Origin: an uncultured Prevotellaceae bacterium
GTDB taxonomy: Bacteria; Bacteroidota; Bacteroidia; Bacteroidales; Bacteroidaceae
Assembly: GCA_900543815.1 (NCBI GenBank)
Contig: UQST01000012.1
Location: 1 to 64,000, forward strand
Reading direction: 5' to 3'
Length of the DNA stretch: 64,000 nt
The notes under the pieces are model-generated. The model saw only the letters and a program-made list of their open reading frames with translations, made no database searches and was not told the DNA's origin. Numbering within the stretch: the first letter of the stretch is position 1; each line of letters begins with the position of its first letter. Positions 44,114-52,139 of this stretch are shown here, piece by piece. Made by a program: the position numbers and the translations under genes.

Positions 44114-44998
44114 TTACTTGATTACCAGTTTGTCGCTGCCAGCAGCCTTGAAACTCATGTCCAGACCCTTGACGCTGTGGGTGAGTGCACCGAATGAGAT
44201 GAAATCCACACCTGCCTGAGCATAAGGAATCATGGTGTCGAAGGTGATGCCGCCGCTGGATTCTGTCTCACAGCGACCGGCAACCAGTTCCACTGCCTTG
44301 CGGGTATCTTCGGGTGTGAAGTTGTCAAACATGATGCGGTCGCAGCCCTCGGCCAGAGCTTCCTCCAGCTCTTTCCAGTCGCGCACTTCGCACTCTATCT
44401 TCAGGTCTTTGCCCTTGGCGCGGCAATATTCCTTGGCTCTGGAGATGGCATTGTGCACTCCTCCGCAGAAGTCGATGTGATTGTCCTTGAGCAGAATCAT
44501 GTCGAAGAGGCCGATGCGGTGGTTCATTCCGCCGCCTATCTTCACCGCCTCCTTCTCCAGCATGCGCATGCCGGGAGTGGTCTTGCGGGTATCCAGCACA
44601 CGTGTTTTGGTTCCTGCGTCGATGAGAGCCTGCTGGTAGCGGTGAGTCATGGTGGCTATGCCGCTCATGCGCTGCAGTATGTTGAGCATCAGACGCTCAG
44701 TCTGCAGTAGGCTCTGCACCTTGCCCTTTACGCTCATCACGATATCTCCGGGCATCACATGAGTGCCGTCGGCGATGTGTACATCCACTTCCATGGTGGG
44801 GTCGAAGCGGTGAAACACCTGTTTGGCTATTTCCACTCCGGCGATGATGCCTTCTTGCTTGATGAGCAGTTTGCTTTCACCCATCTCGGTATCGGGTATG
44901 CAGCACAGGGTGGTGTGGTCTCCGTCGCCGATGTCTTCGGCAAATGCCAGGTCGATAAGCCTGTCGTTCAGTTCTTCTACGCTTAACATATTCGTCAA
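44114..44998 (-). CDS. nadC: Nicotinate-nucleotide pyrophosphorylase (carboxylating)
   Basis: Makes nicotinate mononucleotide from quinolinate and PRPP in NAD synthesis. The 294-residue product is the standard length, with DIGDGDHTT at the N-terminus, NILQRMSGIAT, the TRKTTPGMRMLEK quinolinate-binding motif, GGGMNHRIGL, LLKDNHI and the late GGITFDT. No nadA or nadB in the window. It is followed closely by the C69 gene but separated by a stem-loop. Confidence 0.96.
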   Translation of the reverse strand: MTNMLSVEELNDRLIDLAFAEDIGDGDHTTLCCIPDTEMGESKLLIKQEGIIAGVEIAKQVFHRFDPTMEVDVHIADGTHVMPGDIVMSVKGKVQSLLQTERLMLNILQRMSGIATMTHRYQQALIDAGTKTRVLDTRKTTPGMRMLEKEAVKIGGGMNHRIGLFDMILLKDNHIDFCGGVHNAISRAKEYCRAKGKDLKIECEVRDWKELEEALAEGCDRIMFDNFTPEDTRKAVELVAGRCETESSGGITFDTMIPYAQAGVDFISFGALTHSVKGLDMSFKAAGSDKLVIK

Positions 44999-45079
44999 TG
45001 AATTTAGTTTGTTTTATACCTTATATTATATGCGCGGGGGCAGGAAATGGTCTGCTGTCTGCCCGGCAGCGCTGTGTGA

Positions 45080-45553
45080 CTACTCGTGGTGGTAAGGTTC
45101 TCCCCTGAGGATGGTCATTGCCCGGTAGATCTGTTCACAGAAGAGCAGGCGTATCATCTGGTGTGAGAGCGTCATCTGGCTCAGGCTTATCTCCTCGGCA
45201 GCCAGCTGATGGATGGATGGAGCAAAGCCGTAGGGGCCGCCGATGATGAATACCAGGCGACGCGGACTGGCTGCCATCTTCTTCTGCATCCATTGGGCAA
45301 ACTCGATACTGCGCCTTTCGGTGCCGTGTTCGTCAAGTAGCACGATGCAGTCACCAGGCATGAGCGCCTTGCGCAGCAGTTCGGCTTCCCGCTCCTTCTG
45401 CTCATTCTCGGTGAGGTGAGCAGTGGCTTTCAGTTCGGGCACCACGGCAATTTCAAAGGGCATATAGTGACAGATGCGCTTCACATAGGCTGTGATGCCG
45501 GCTTCGAAGTGCTTGTCGGTGGTCTTGCCCACCACTATGAGTACGGTCTTCAT
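45080..45553 (-). CDS. rlmH: 23S rRNA pseudouridine-1915 N3-methyltransferase RlmH
   Basis: SPOUT-class methyltransferase that modifies pseudouridine 1915 in helix 69 of the large ribosomal subunit. The 157-residue length and the C-terminal trefoil-knot motifs LDEHGTERRSIEFAQWM and FIIGGPYGFAP are diagnostic, with the LSQMTLSHQMIRLLFCEQIYRA tail. Its ATG overlaps the stop of the preceding lipoprotein gene as ATGA, so translation of the two is probably coupled. Confidence 0.96.
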   Translation of the reverse strand: MKTVLIVVGKTTDKHFEAGITAYVKRICHYMPFEIAVVPELKATAHLTENEQKEREAELLRKALMPGDCIVLLDEHGTERRSIEFAQWMQKKMAASPRRLVFIIGGPYGFAPSIHQLAAEEISLSQMTLSHQMIRLLFCEQIYRAMTILRGEPYHHE

Positions 45554-47013
45554 TCTTTTACATATTCGAGACAGCCGGCATCGGGAGCTCCGTCGGCAAA
45601 CCTCGAGCGCCCACGCAGGTCGGTGGGGTAGCGCAGAGCTGCTGTGGAGTCGGCCAGCGAGCGTATCAGGCTCAGGCTGTCGGGGGTGAAATCATACAGG
45701 AAGTTGTCGGTGTCGAAGAGCACGAAGTTCTTTTCCTTATAGAGTTCCTGCTTGTCGGTGTCGTAGGTGATGTGCACGAAGCGCACCGAATCATCCGACT
45801 TGATGGTGTTCAGAAGGCAGTGGCTGAAGAGGTAAGGGCAAGTGTAGTCCTGTCCCTCAACGATACTGCCCTTGATGACATCGTCGGCATAACCCGTTAT
45901 CACGCAGTTGATGAAGCTGGCTTGCCTGATATCCCTGTTGGCCTCACCGATATTGTTGGCCATATAGAGCGCATTCCCACGGTTGGCGGTGAAGGGATAG
46001 AACTGTGCGATGGTGCAGTGGACAAATTCGTAGTCGCCGCCGAAGATATACACGCAGTCACCTTTGGTGTTGCTGATTTGCGAGTTGCCCACCCTGGCCT
46101 TGCAGTTGTCCAGCCTCAGTCCGTCGCCTCCCACATTGTGGATGACAGAGTTTTCCAGTGTGAGAGTGGTGGTGTCGGTGTCGGTGCTGTCGCATAGAAT
46201 GCCATAGGAACCTCCGTGTATGTCGCAGTAGGAGAACCTGTTGCCGGCACTGCCAGCGTGTATGTTGATGCCTTGCCAGCGGTTGGGCATGTTGTCATAG
46301 GGCAGATAGCCGAACATGTGGTCGAGCCTGTCACCACGGAAGATGACGGGCTGCTCCAGTGTCCCTTCTGCATGCACCGACCCATGGATATGCATGGCTG
46401 CATCGTCATGGAACATCAGACGGGTGCCGGGAAGCAGACTTAGTTGTGCTCCAGGGGCCACATACAGCGAATCATAGATGAGATAAGGCTTGTCGGTGAG
46501 CAGGGTGGAGTCGTGGTCGATGACCATTCCGTGCACCATGTAGGCATCTATGGCCGATGCCTGCAGCACTACTTCATGCACATTGCCGCTCTCCATGACG
46601 AAGCGCAGAACATCGTTGATGGTGCCCACCTGGGTGCTTTCCACCTGTGGGACAGTGACCTCTACGCGCACTATCATAGTGTCCTTGCGGTAAATCTTGA
46701 AGTCCTCTCCGGCACCGTCAGCCAGCCATTCACCATCCACATTCACGCGGAAATGGCTTGAGGAGCCTGCTGCCAGGCTCACCGAAGCTATCCTCACCCC
46801 CTTCTTGTTCCTGTTGAAGACGGTGAGGGTACGTGTAGCGCTGGGCACAGTGGATATGATGGTGTCAAATGCCAATGTGTCGTGGGAGAACTCCAACCGC
46901 GCTGACGGGTCGCTGGTGAAGGCCTCATAGTCTGTGCATGCTCCTGCCAGCAGAGCCAGCAGAAGCATGCATGCCGACAGTATGCCGTGTGTCAGTCTCT
47001 TCCTGTTGGGCAT
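45550..47013 (-). CDS. Lipoprotein with right-handed beta-helix (pectate-lyase-like fold)
   Basis: A 487-residue outer-envelope lipoprotein. The start at 47013 gives a proper signal with lipobox (LLALLAGACTDYEAF); the upstream open frame to 47280 lies antisense-like inside pepD and is not coding. The N-terminal part (about 30-190) has beta-sandwich character (TVPSATRTLTVFNRNKKGVRIASVSL), and the C-terminal part contains parallel beta-helix repeats (NRFSYCDIHGGSYGILCDS, LENSVIHNVGGDGLRLDNC). No catalytic signature is visible. It sits between pepD (2-base gap) and rlmH (4-base overlap), probably one operon pepD-lipoprotein-rlmH. Confidence 0.83.
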   Translation of the reverse strand: MPNRKRLTHGILSACMLLLALLAGACTDYEAFTSDPSARLEFSHDTLAFDTIISTVPSATRTLTVFNRNKKGVRIASVSLAAGSSSHFRVNVDGEWLADGAGEDFKIYRKDTMIVRVEVTVPQVESTQVGTINDVLRFVMESGNVHEVVLQASAIDAYMVHGMVIDHDSTLLTDKPYLIYDSLYVAPGAQLSLLPGTRLMFHDDAAMHIHGSVHAEGTLEQPVIFRGDRLDHMFGYLPYDNMPNRWQGINIHAGSAGNRFSYCDIHGGSYGILCDSTDTDTTTLTLENSVIHNVGGDGLRLDNCKARVGNSQISNTKGDCVYIFGGDYEFVHCTIAQFYPFTANRGNALYMANNIGEANRDIRQASFINCVITGYADDVIKGSIVEGQDYTCPYLFSHCLLNTIKSDDSVRFVHITYDTDKQELYKEKNFVLFDTDNFLYDFTPDSLSLIRSLADSTAALRYPTDLRGRSRFADGAPDAGCLEYVKE

Positions 47014-47015
47014 CT

Positions 47016-48473
47016 TCAGACAGTGGGGATGTTTGTGATGATGGCCAGAAGATGGTCCCACACCATCTGCACCGTGGGTATGAGCAGACGTTCGTCGGGT
47101 GAGTGGACGCCTCTGAGCGTGGGACCCATCGATATCATATCCATGCCAGGATACTTCTCGCTGAACAGTCCGCACTCCAGACCGGCATGTATGCCACGGA
47201 CGACGGGCTTCTTGCCGAAGAGTTTCTCGTATTGCTCCACTGCGATACGCAGTATCTCGCTCTTGGGATTCATCTTCCATCCGGGATAGCCCTCGCCTAT
47301 ATCCACCCGTGCACCTGCCAGCTCAAACACGGCAGCAAAGGTGTTGGCCATGTTGATGCGGGCACTCATGATGCTGCTGCGCTGGCTGCTGTTGATGTCG
47401 ATGGTCTTGGTCTCCTTGTTCATGCGGATTGAGGCCAGGTTGCTACTGGTCTCCACCATGTCGATATCCTGGCACATGGCGAAGATGCCATTATCTACAG
47501 CCTGCAGGGCAGTGATGAGCCGTGTGCTGGTGTTCTGGTCTATGGCGGTGGCGGCAGCATCCTGACTCTCGAGCAGGAACTGCATGTTCTTCTCGGTGGA
47601 GCTGTATTCCTCCTCCACATCAGCGGCAAAGATGTTCCAGTCGATGCGTATCTGCTCCTTGTCCTTGGAAGGTATCGCACACAGGCAGGAAGCCTCGCGA
47701 GGGATGGCATTGTGCAGTCCGCCGGCCTGGATATCCACCAGCCGCAGGTCGTACTTCTTCATCGACAGGTAGAGGAAGCGTGCCAGCAGCTTGTTGGCAT
47801 TGGCCCTCTTCTTGTTGATGTCATCGCCGCTGTGGCCACCGGAGAGGCCCTTGATGTGCAGCGAGAAGGTGAAGAAGCCCTGTGGAACTTCCTCTTCCGT
47901 GTAATCCAATTGGGCAAAAGTGCGGCAGCCACCGGCGCAGGATACGAAGATTTCGCCCTCATCCTCGCTGTCGAGATTGATGAGCATGGTGCCTGTCATA
48001 AAGCCGCTCTTCATGCCGAAGGCGCCTGTCAGGCCCGTCTCTTCGTCTCTGGTGAACACACACTCAAGGGGTCCGTGGGGGATGTCGGTGCTCTGCAGGA
48101 GTGCCATCTGCATGGCTACTCCGATGCCGTCGTCTGCTCCCAGCGTGGTTCCTTTGGCCTTCATCCACTCGCCATCTACGTAGGTCTGGATAGCGTCCTT
48201 CATAAAGTCGAACTCCGTATGCGCGTTCTTTTCGCACACCATATCCATGTGGCTCTGCAGGATAAGCGTTTTCCTGTTCTCCATACCTGCGGTGGCAGGC
48301 TTGCGTATGATGACGTTTCCTGTCTCGTCGCATACTGACTCCAGTCCCAGACTGTGGCCGAAGTTGAGCAGGAATTCTATCATCTTCTCTTCCCTCTTGG
48401 ATGGCCTTGGCACTTGGTTTACCTTGGCAAAGCATTCAAAGACGCTTGCAGGTTTCAGTTCAATTTCACTCAT
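47016..48473 (-). CDS. pepD: Aminoacyl-histidine dipeptidase (peptidase M20)
   Basis: Cytoplasmic zinc dipeptidase, 485 residues, the usual length for PepD. Metal-site motifs are visible: LQSHMDMVCEKN (His, Asp), LGADDGIGVAM, TRDEETGLTGA (catalytic Glu), NLDSEDEGEIFVSCAGG, and a late HAGLECG His. Hydrolyses Xaa-His and other dipeptides, complementing the periplasmic peptidases in this window. First gene of the unit pepD-lipoprotein-rlmH; its -7 box overlaps the divergent promoter of the small membrane protein. Confidence 0.95.
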   Translation of the reverse strand: MSEIELKPASVFECFAKVNQVPRPSKREEKMIEFLLNFGHSLGLESVCDETGNVIIRKPATAGMENRKTLILQSHMDMVCEKNAHTEFDFMKDAIQTYVDGEWMKAKGTTLGADDGIGVAMQMALLQSTDIPHGPLECVFTRDEETGLTGAFGMKSGFMTGTMLINLDSEDEGEIFVSCAGGCRTFAQLDYTEEEVPQGFFTFSLHIKGLSGGHSGDDINKKRANANKLLARFLYLSMKKYDLRLVDIQAGGLHNAIPREASCLCAIPSKDKEQIRIDWNIFAADVEEEYSSTEKNMQFLLESQDAAATAIDQNTSTRLITALQAVDNGIFAMCQDIDMVETSSNLASIRMNKETKTIDINSSQRSSIMSARINMANTFAAVFELAGARVDIGEGYPGWKMNPKSEILRIAVEQYEKLFGKKPVVRGIHAGLECGLFSEKYPGMDMISMGPTLRGVHSPDERLLIPTVQMVWDHLLAIITNIPTV

Positions 48474-48478
48474 AATAT

Positions 48479-48509
48479 TTTGTAGGTTTATTGCTTTTGA
48501 CTACCTTTG
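48479..48509 (+). promoter_or_regulatory. Promoter of the small membrane protein / envelope cluster
   Basis: -33 TTTG at 48479-48482, 19-base spacer, -7 TACCTTTG at 48502-48509; near-ideal Bacteroidetes promoter. Confidence 0.78.
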
Positions 48510-48515
48510 CAAATG

Positions 48516-48523
48516 CAAATATA
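48516..48523 (-). promoter_or_regulatory. Putative -7 box of pepD
   Basis: Minus-strand TATATTTG, 43 bases before the pepD start and overlapping the divergent promoter region; no clear -33. Confidence 0.5.
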
Positions 48524-48530
48524 GGCAATT

Positions 48531-48749
48531 ATGTTGAAACTCGCATTTATAACCCTTGGAATTGTTGCAGTAGCCATGCTTCTGCTCTGTGTCAAGGTGC
48601 TTCTTCTGCCCAATGGGAAGTTTGGAAGTTTCCATATAGGCGACAGCAAGGAGATGCGCAAGCGGGGTATCCATTGCGTGCAAAGCATGGACCGCATGGA
48701 GCGGAAGCCCAACCGGCATGCCGTGAAGGAACGTGCCGACAAGGAGTGA
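48531..48749 (+). CDS. Small conserved membrane protein of unknown function
   Basis: A 72-residue protein with one N-terminal transmembrane helix (about 5-26), then a short basic cytoplasmic or periplasmic part containing GKFGSFHIGDSKEMRKRGIHC. I recall similar short proteins (NGKFPNTHVG...KGIHC pattern) in many Bacteroidales, with no known role. A near-perfect promoter 22 bases before the ATG supports real expression. The OmpH-like gene follows after 73 bases on the same strand. Confidence 0.75.
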   Translation: MLKLAFITLGIVAVAMLLLCVKVLLLPNGKFGSFHIGDSKEMRKRGIHCVQSMDRMERKPNRHAVKERADKE

Positions 48750-48822
48750 GCCGGGCGGGCGTGACGAGAGAGGCATTTGCCTGTTATATATATATAATGT
48801 GTAATCATAACAAGAAAACGAT

Positions 48823-49467
48823 ATGAAGATGAAGAGATTTACCCTTGGGCTTGCATGCCTGTCCTTGGTGGCTGCCATGAGCAGCTGCTCTAAGAATGCC
48901 GAGAAAGCTACAGAGGAGACAGCAGGCAGTGAGCAGACCGTCGGTCTGAAGATAGCTTATGTGGAACTGGACACACTCATGAGCCAGTATCAGCTCTACA
49001 AGGACTACAGCGAGTTGCTTACCCGCAAGGGCAATAACATACAGAACACCCTGGCGCAGAAGCAGCGTACGCTGGAGACTCATGCCGCTCAGATGCAGAA
49101 GAAGTACGAGAGCAACGGCTTCACCACACGTGATGAACTGGAGCGCGCACAGGCAAGCATACAGCGTGAGCAGGAGGATCTGCAGGAGCTGGCTGCACGT
49201 CTCAACGGCGAGTTCAACGAGGAGCAGGCACGCATCAACGACGAAGCCCGCGACAGCATACAGGCTTTCCTCAAGGTGTTCAACCGCACACACAAGTATG
49301 ACTATGTGATGGTAAAGGCCGGTGAGAACCTGCTGATAGCCAATCCCAAGTTCGATATCACCAAGGACGTAGTGAAGGGTCTCAACAAGAGATATAAGAT
49401 TCGTCCCGAGGTGGCAGAGAAGATCAAGAAGGTGGAAGCCGAGAAGGATAAGGCCGCCAAGAAGTAA
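48823..49467 (+). CDS. OmpH/Skp-family lipoprotein
   Basis: A 214-residue exported protein: signal with lipobox AAMSSC (Cys near residue 22), an acidic linker, then an OmpH/Skp-like domain with a long central coiled coil (about 65-145; RTLETHAAQMQKKYESNG...QEDLQELAARLNGE) and a C-terminal strand pair around YDYVMVKAGENLLIANPKFDIT. Skp-like proteins chaperone outer-membrane proteins in the periplasm; lipidated Bacteroidales versions are common. It precedes the HU-SPOR gene by 64 bases. Confidence 0.87.
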   Translation: MKMKRFTLGLACLSLVAAMSSCSKNAEKATEETAGSEQTVGLKIAYVELDTLMSQYQLYKDYSELLTRKGNNIQNTLAQKQRTLETHAAQMQKKYESNGFTTRDELERAQASIQREQEDLQELAARLNGEFNEEQARINDEARDSIQAFLKVFNRTHKYDYVMVKAGENLLIANPKFDITKDVVKGLNKRYKIRPEVAEKIKKVEAEKDKAAKK

Positions 49468-49531
49468 GCACGCTTCTCCGAAGGGCCTTGTGCCCGATAT
49501 CGTAACGTAAAGCAAGAACAAAGAATACAGA

Positions 49532-50653
49532 GTGATAGATATATCCCGACATATAGAATATCTCCTGCTGGAGCATGACAGCGTGTGCGTACCGCAGTTG
49601 GGGACCTTCAGCATTCAGCAGAGCGAAAGCCGCTGGGTGCCTGAGGAGGAGCTCTTCCTGCCTCCCGTGCGCAACGTATCGTTCTCTTCAGACTGTAGCC
49701 AGGGAGTTGATGACTTCATACGCTCACTTGCGCTTGCGCTCAGAGTCAACAGCGAGCAGGCTCAGACCGCATGTGCCGAGTATGTGGAGAACATGAAGCA
49801 GGAACTGGCAGCCAACAGCGTGGCCGAAGTGGGAAGCATAGGTATGTTCGTGCGCGATACTGCCACCGGCACCGATTGCTTCATGCCTTGCCAGGCTGGT
49901 GTGACTTCTCCTGAGTTCTACGGACTTGACTCTGTCTATCAGCCACGCCTGCCCGAGAGTGTAAGGCAGGCCGAAGCGGCTGCACAGCAGGCTGTCCGAC
50001 ATATTCAGCAGGATGACAAGCATGTGACTATCCGCATTCCCCGCAGCCTGCTCTATTATGCGTCGGCAGCGGCAGCGGCCATCATCATCTTCTTCTCCTT
50101 CTCTACTCCCGCTGTCTATACGTCTCCTGGCACAGAGGCAACTGTTGCTACGGCCAACCTCTTCCTGCCTGCCAACCTCCTGCCATCGGCTGAGGTGAGC
50201 CAGAAACCGATAGTGGAGGAGGCGCAGAGCGTCTCTCAGCAGAACTGCCAGACCAATGCCGCCGCCCCTGCTACCTCAAATCCTGCACCTGTGCAGAATG
50301 AAGTGAAGGCCAATGCAGAACCTGTAAAAGCCCAGGCAACAGCAGTGAGCGCAGAGAGCAAGCCTGCCGAGCCTGCTGTGACAGAGGTGAAGGCAGAGGA
50401 GAAAGCCGAGGTGAAGCCCGCGAAGCAAACAGAATTTGCCGTGGTGCTGGCCAGCGCCGTGAGCAATGCCAATGCAGAGCGATATGTGAAGGAACTGAAT
50501 GGCAGGGGTATCAAGGCAGAGATGCGGGCCAAGGGCAGCATGACCAGAGTGCTGGTGCCAGGCTTCAAGTCCTCTGACGAAGCATACTCCTATGCCCGCC
50601 GGATACGCATGCAGAGTGAAGAGTTTGAGTCCGCTTGGGTACTCAAGCTCTAA
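49532..50653 (+). CDS. HU-CCDC81 domain and SPOR domain transmembrane protein
   Basis: A 373-residue protein, starting at a GTG (GTG ATA GAT) that gives the typical MIDISRHIEYLLLEHDSVCVPQLGTF opening. Residues 1-130 match the tandem HU-like (CCDC81-bac) module, a DNA-binding HU fold repurposed in Bacteroidetes. A single transmembrane helix (about 168-188) follows, then a low-complexity Ala/Glu/Val/Pro-rich periplasmic linker (about 190-295), and a C-terminal SPOR domain (about 300-373; FAVVLASAVSNANAERYVKELNGRG) that binds denuded septal peptidoglycan. The topology suggests a link between the cytoplasm and the division septum. Confidence 0.9.
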   Translation: MIDISRHIEYLLLEHDSVCVPQLGTFSIQQSESRWVPEEELFLPPVRNVSFSSDCSQGVDDFIRSLALALRVNSEQAQTACAEYVENMKQELAANSVAEVGSIGMFVRDTATGTDCFMPCQAGVTSPEFYGLDSVYQPRLPESVRQAEAAAQQAVRHIQQDDKHVTIRIPRSLLYYASAAAAAIIIFFSFSTPAVYTSPGTEATVATANLFLPANLLPSAEVSQKPIVEEAQSVSQQNCQTNAAAPATSNPAPVQNEVKANAEPVKAQATAVSAESKPAEPAVTEVKAEEKAEVKPAKQTEFAVVLASAVSNANAERYVKELNGRGIKAEMRAKGSMTRVLVPGFKSSDEAYSYARRIRMQSEEFESAWVLKL

Positions 50654-50682
50654 TATGTTACAATTCCCATAACAGAACGTAG

Positions 50683-51219
50683 ATGAAGAGAGTACGTTGT
50701 CCCAAATGTGACAGCTATATAGTGTTCGACGAGACCCGCTATCAGCCGGGGCAACAACTCGTCTTCGTTTGTCCCGACTGCAACAAGCAGTTCGGAATCC
50801 GTATGGGTACAAACCAGGTCAAGACGACCCGCAAGGAGGCAGAAGCAATGCCAGAGGAGCCCGAGGGAAAGCTTGGCAGCGTGATAGTGGTGGAGAACGT
50901 GTTCCATTACAGGCAGGTGATAGACCTGGAGATGGGTGACAACGTGTTTGGCAGATACGTGCGCGGAACCAGCATCAACAAGCCCATTGAGACCGTTGAC
51001 CCCAGTGTGGATACCAAGCATTGCATCATCAGAGTGCAGCGCAACAAGCGTGGTGACCTCCAGTATATCCTTCGCGATGCGCCCAGCAACACTGGCACTT
51101 TCTATATGAATGAGATTCTGCGTGACCAGGACCGCGTTCGCCTCTCCGACTCAGACATCATCACCATCGGTGCCACCACACTTATCCTCCGCACGGCAGA
51201 CGCCGAGGAGGAAGAGTAA
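50683..51219 (+). CDS. Zinc-ribbon and FHA domain protein
   Basis: A 178-residue cytoplasmic protein. The N-terminus is an MJ0042-type zinc ribbon (Cys6-Cys9, Cys30-Cys33 within CPKC and CPDC). After a linker, residues 70-172 form a forkhead-associated domain (DNVFGRYVRGTSINKP, TKHCIIRVQ, LRDAPSNTGTFYMNE) that recognises phosphothreonine. It follows the HU-SPOR gene by 29 bases, so the two proteins probably act together. No kinase is encoded in the window. Confidence 0.9.
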   Translation: MKRVRCPKCDSYIVFDETRYQPGQQLVFVCPDCNKQFGIRMGTNQVKTTRKEAEAMPEEPEGKLGSVIVVENVFHYRQVIDLEMGDNVFGRYVRGTSINKPIETVDPSVDTKHCIIRVQRNKRGDLQYILRDAPSNTGTFYMNEILRDQDRVRLSDSDIITIGATTLILRTADAEEEE

Positions 51220-51478
51220 GCAGTCTATCTGTTCTTCGCTGGCAGGAAGAGAGATTAGCAACAGCCTCACACGCCCTTTGTGAAAATGCCGTCTTGGCTT
51301 TATCGCAACCAAATAAAAGCAATATCGCTTCTTGCTTCCCCAAGAAACCCTTCCCTAAAGCAACCGGCAGTCATCAGATTTGTTCTTGGCTTGTTTGGGC
51401 TTGGCAGATAGCCCGAACGCTCCTTCCCAAATCCTTTCATCATACTTGTTTTTCCGCTCCATAAGGCCGGGGCGTTTC

Positions 51479-51588
51479 CCGCAGTGCGGTGCAGTTCCAT
51501 TCGCAGCGTGCTGTGATTGCCCACGCAGCGTGCTGCGATTGCTCACGCAGCGTGCTGCATGTGTTCAGGCAGTTTGCTGAAGTCTCCG
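51479..51588. repeat. 22-bp dyad array, locus 5 (5 units, best preserved)
   Basis: Units start at 51479, 51501, 51523, 51545 and 51567. The central three carry GCAGCGTGCTGY; unit one has GCAGTGCGGTGC and unit five GCAGTTTGCTG. Spacers are ATTGCCC/ATTGCTC-like. Confidence 0.92.
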
Positions 51589-51672
51589 TTTGCAACCTTT
51601 GTACGGCCATACGCAGCCTGCAAACGTCCGTACAAAGGTTGCGTATGTGCATCCAAAGACTGCAAACGGAGA
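51583..51672. repeat. Nested inverted repeats next to the 22-bp array
   Basis: Outer pair: TCTCCGTTTGCA at 51583-51594 with TGCAAACGGAGA at 51661-51672. Inner pair: GCAACCTTTGTACGG at 51592-51606 with CCGTACAAAGGTTGC at 51628-51642. All arms are exact. Confidence 0.9.
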
Positions 51673-51681
51673 TTTCACTTG

Positions 51682-51708
51682 GCACCCTGAAGACTCATAT
51701 CAGGGTGC
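51682..51708. other. Short hairpin GCACCCTGA / TCAGGGTGC
   Basis: Perfect 9-bp stem with a 9-base loop directly after the nested inverted repeats. No T-run follows, so not a standard terminator. Confidence 0.6.
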
Positions 51709-51997
51709 AGGGATGAATGATGAAGGCAGTTGGGAAATCCGATCTTCGCTCCTGCATCCTCTTCATGATGCCCTGCAGGCAGGCTTGAAATGCTTTGTTT
51801 TCCGCTCGCAGCACCGCGTGGATGATGCTTGCAGCAGGTTCTTCCTGGCTGTTTACGGACTTTGTCTTCGCTTCACACGGGATTGGCTGATGCCAGGATG
51901 CAGAATGCAGTCTGTCCGTGACGGTCTTGACGGGTGCCTTCATGAGTGATGAAGCCAGGGAAGAAGGGGAGTGCCCGGGTGTGGGAGAGGTGTTGAC

Positions 51998-52046
51998 AGA
52001 AAGGGGGCTGCATTGTGTGTTGGTTTCATAGTGCAGCACCCTTTCT
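51998..52046. terminator. Terminator-like hairpin between convergent FHA and uxaC genes
   Basis: AGAAAGGG-GCTGCA pairs with TGCAGC-CCCTTTCT across a 19-base loop. The plus strand continues TGATTTCTATTG; the minus strand has no strong T-run. Confidence 0.5.
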
Positions 52047-52139
52047 GATTTCTATTGTCCTCCTTCTGGTCCTGCAGCATGATGGGCGTATAGCTGGGAT
52101 GCTGTGCAGGCGGGAGGTAGGTGTCTTGTCGGGAATGTT

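Larger units (their letters stand above)
51220..52139. other. 920-bp non-coding region between FHA and uxaC genes
   Basis: Convergent gene ends flank it. It holds the 22-bp array (51479-51588), nested inverted repeats (51583-51672), a small hairpin (51682-51708) and a terminator-like hairpin (51998-52046). Several short open frames exist on both strands, but none shows a recognisable domain, signal or consistent codon pattern, so I call no gene. Confidence 0.7.

Noticed and set aside
45550..47280. Long 576-codon version of the beta-helix lipoprotein
   Set aside because: The first 89 codons overlap pepD out of frame, while MPNRKR at 47013 begins a proper lipoprotein signal.
51479..51588. Possible CRISPR array
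   Set aside because: Units are 22 bases in direct succession with no unique spacers of protospacer length, cores are degenerate, and no cas genes are present. The same holds for the other 22-bp loci.
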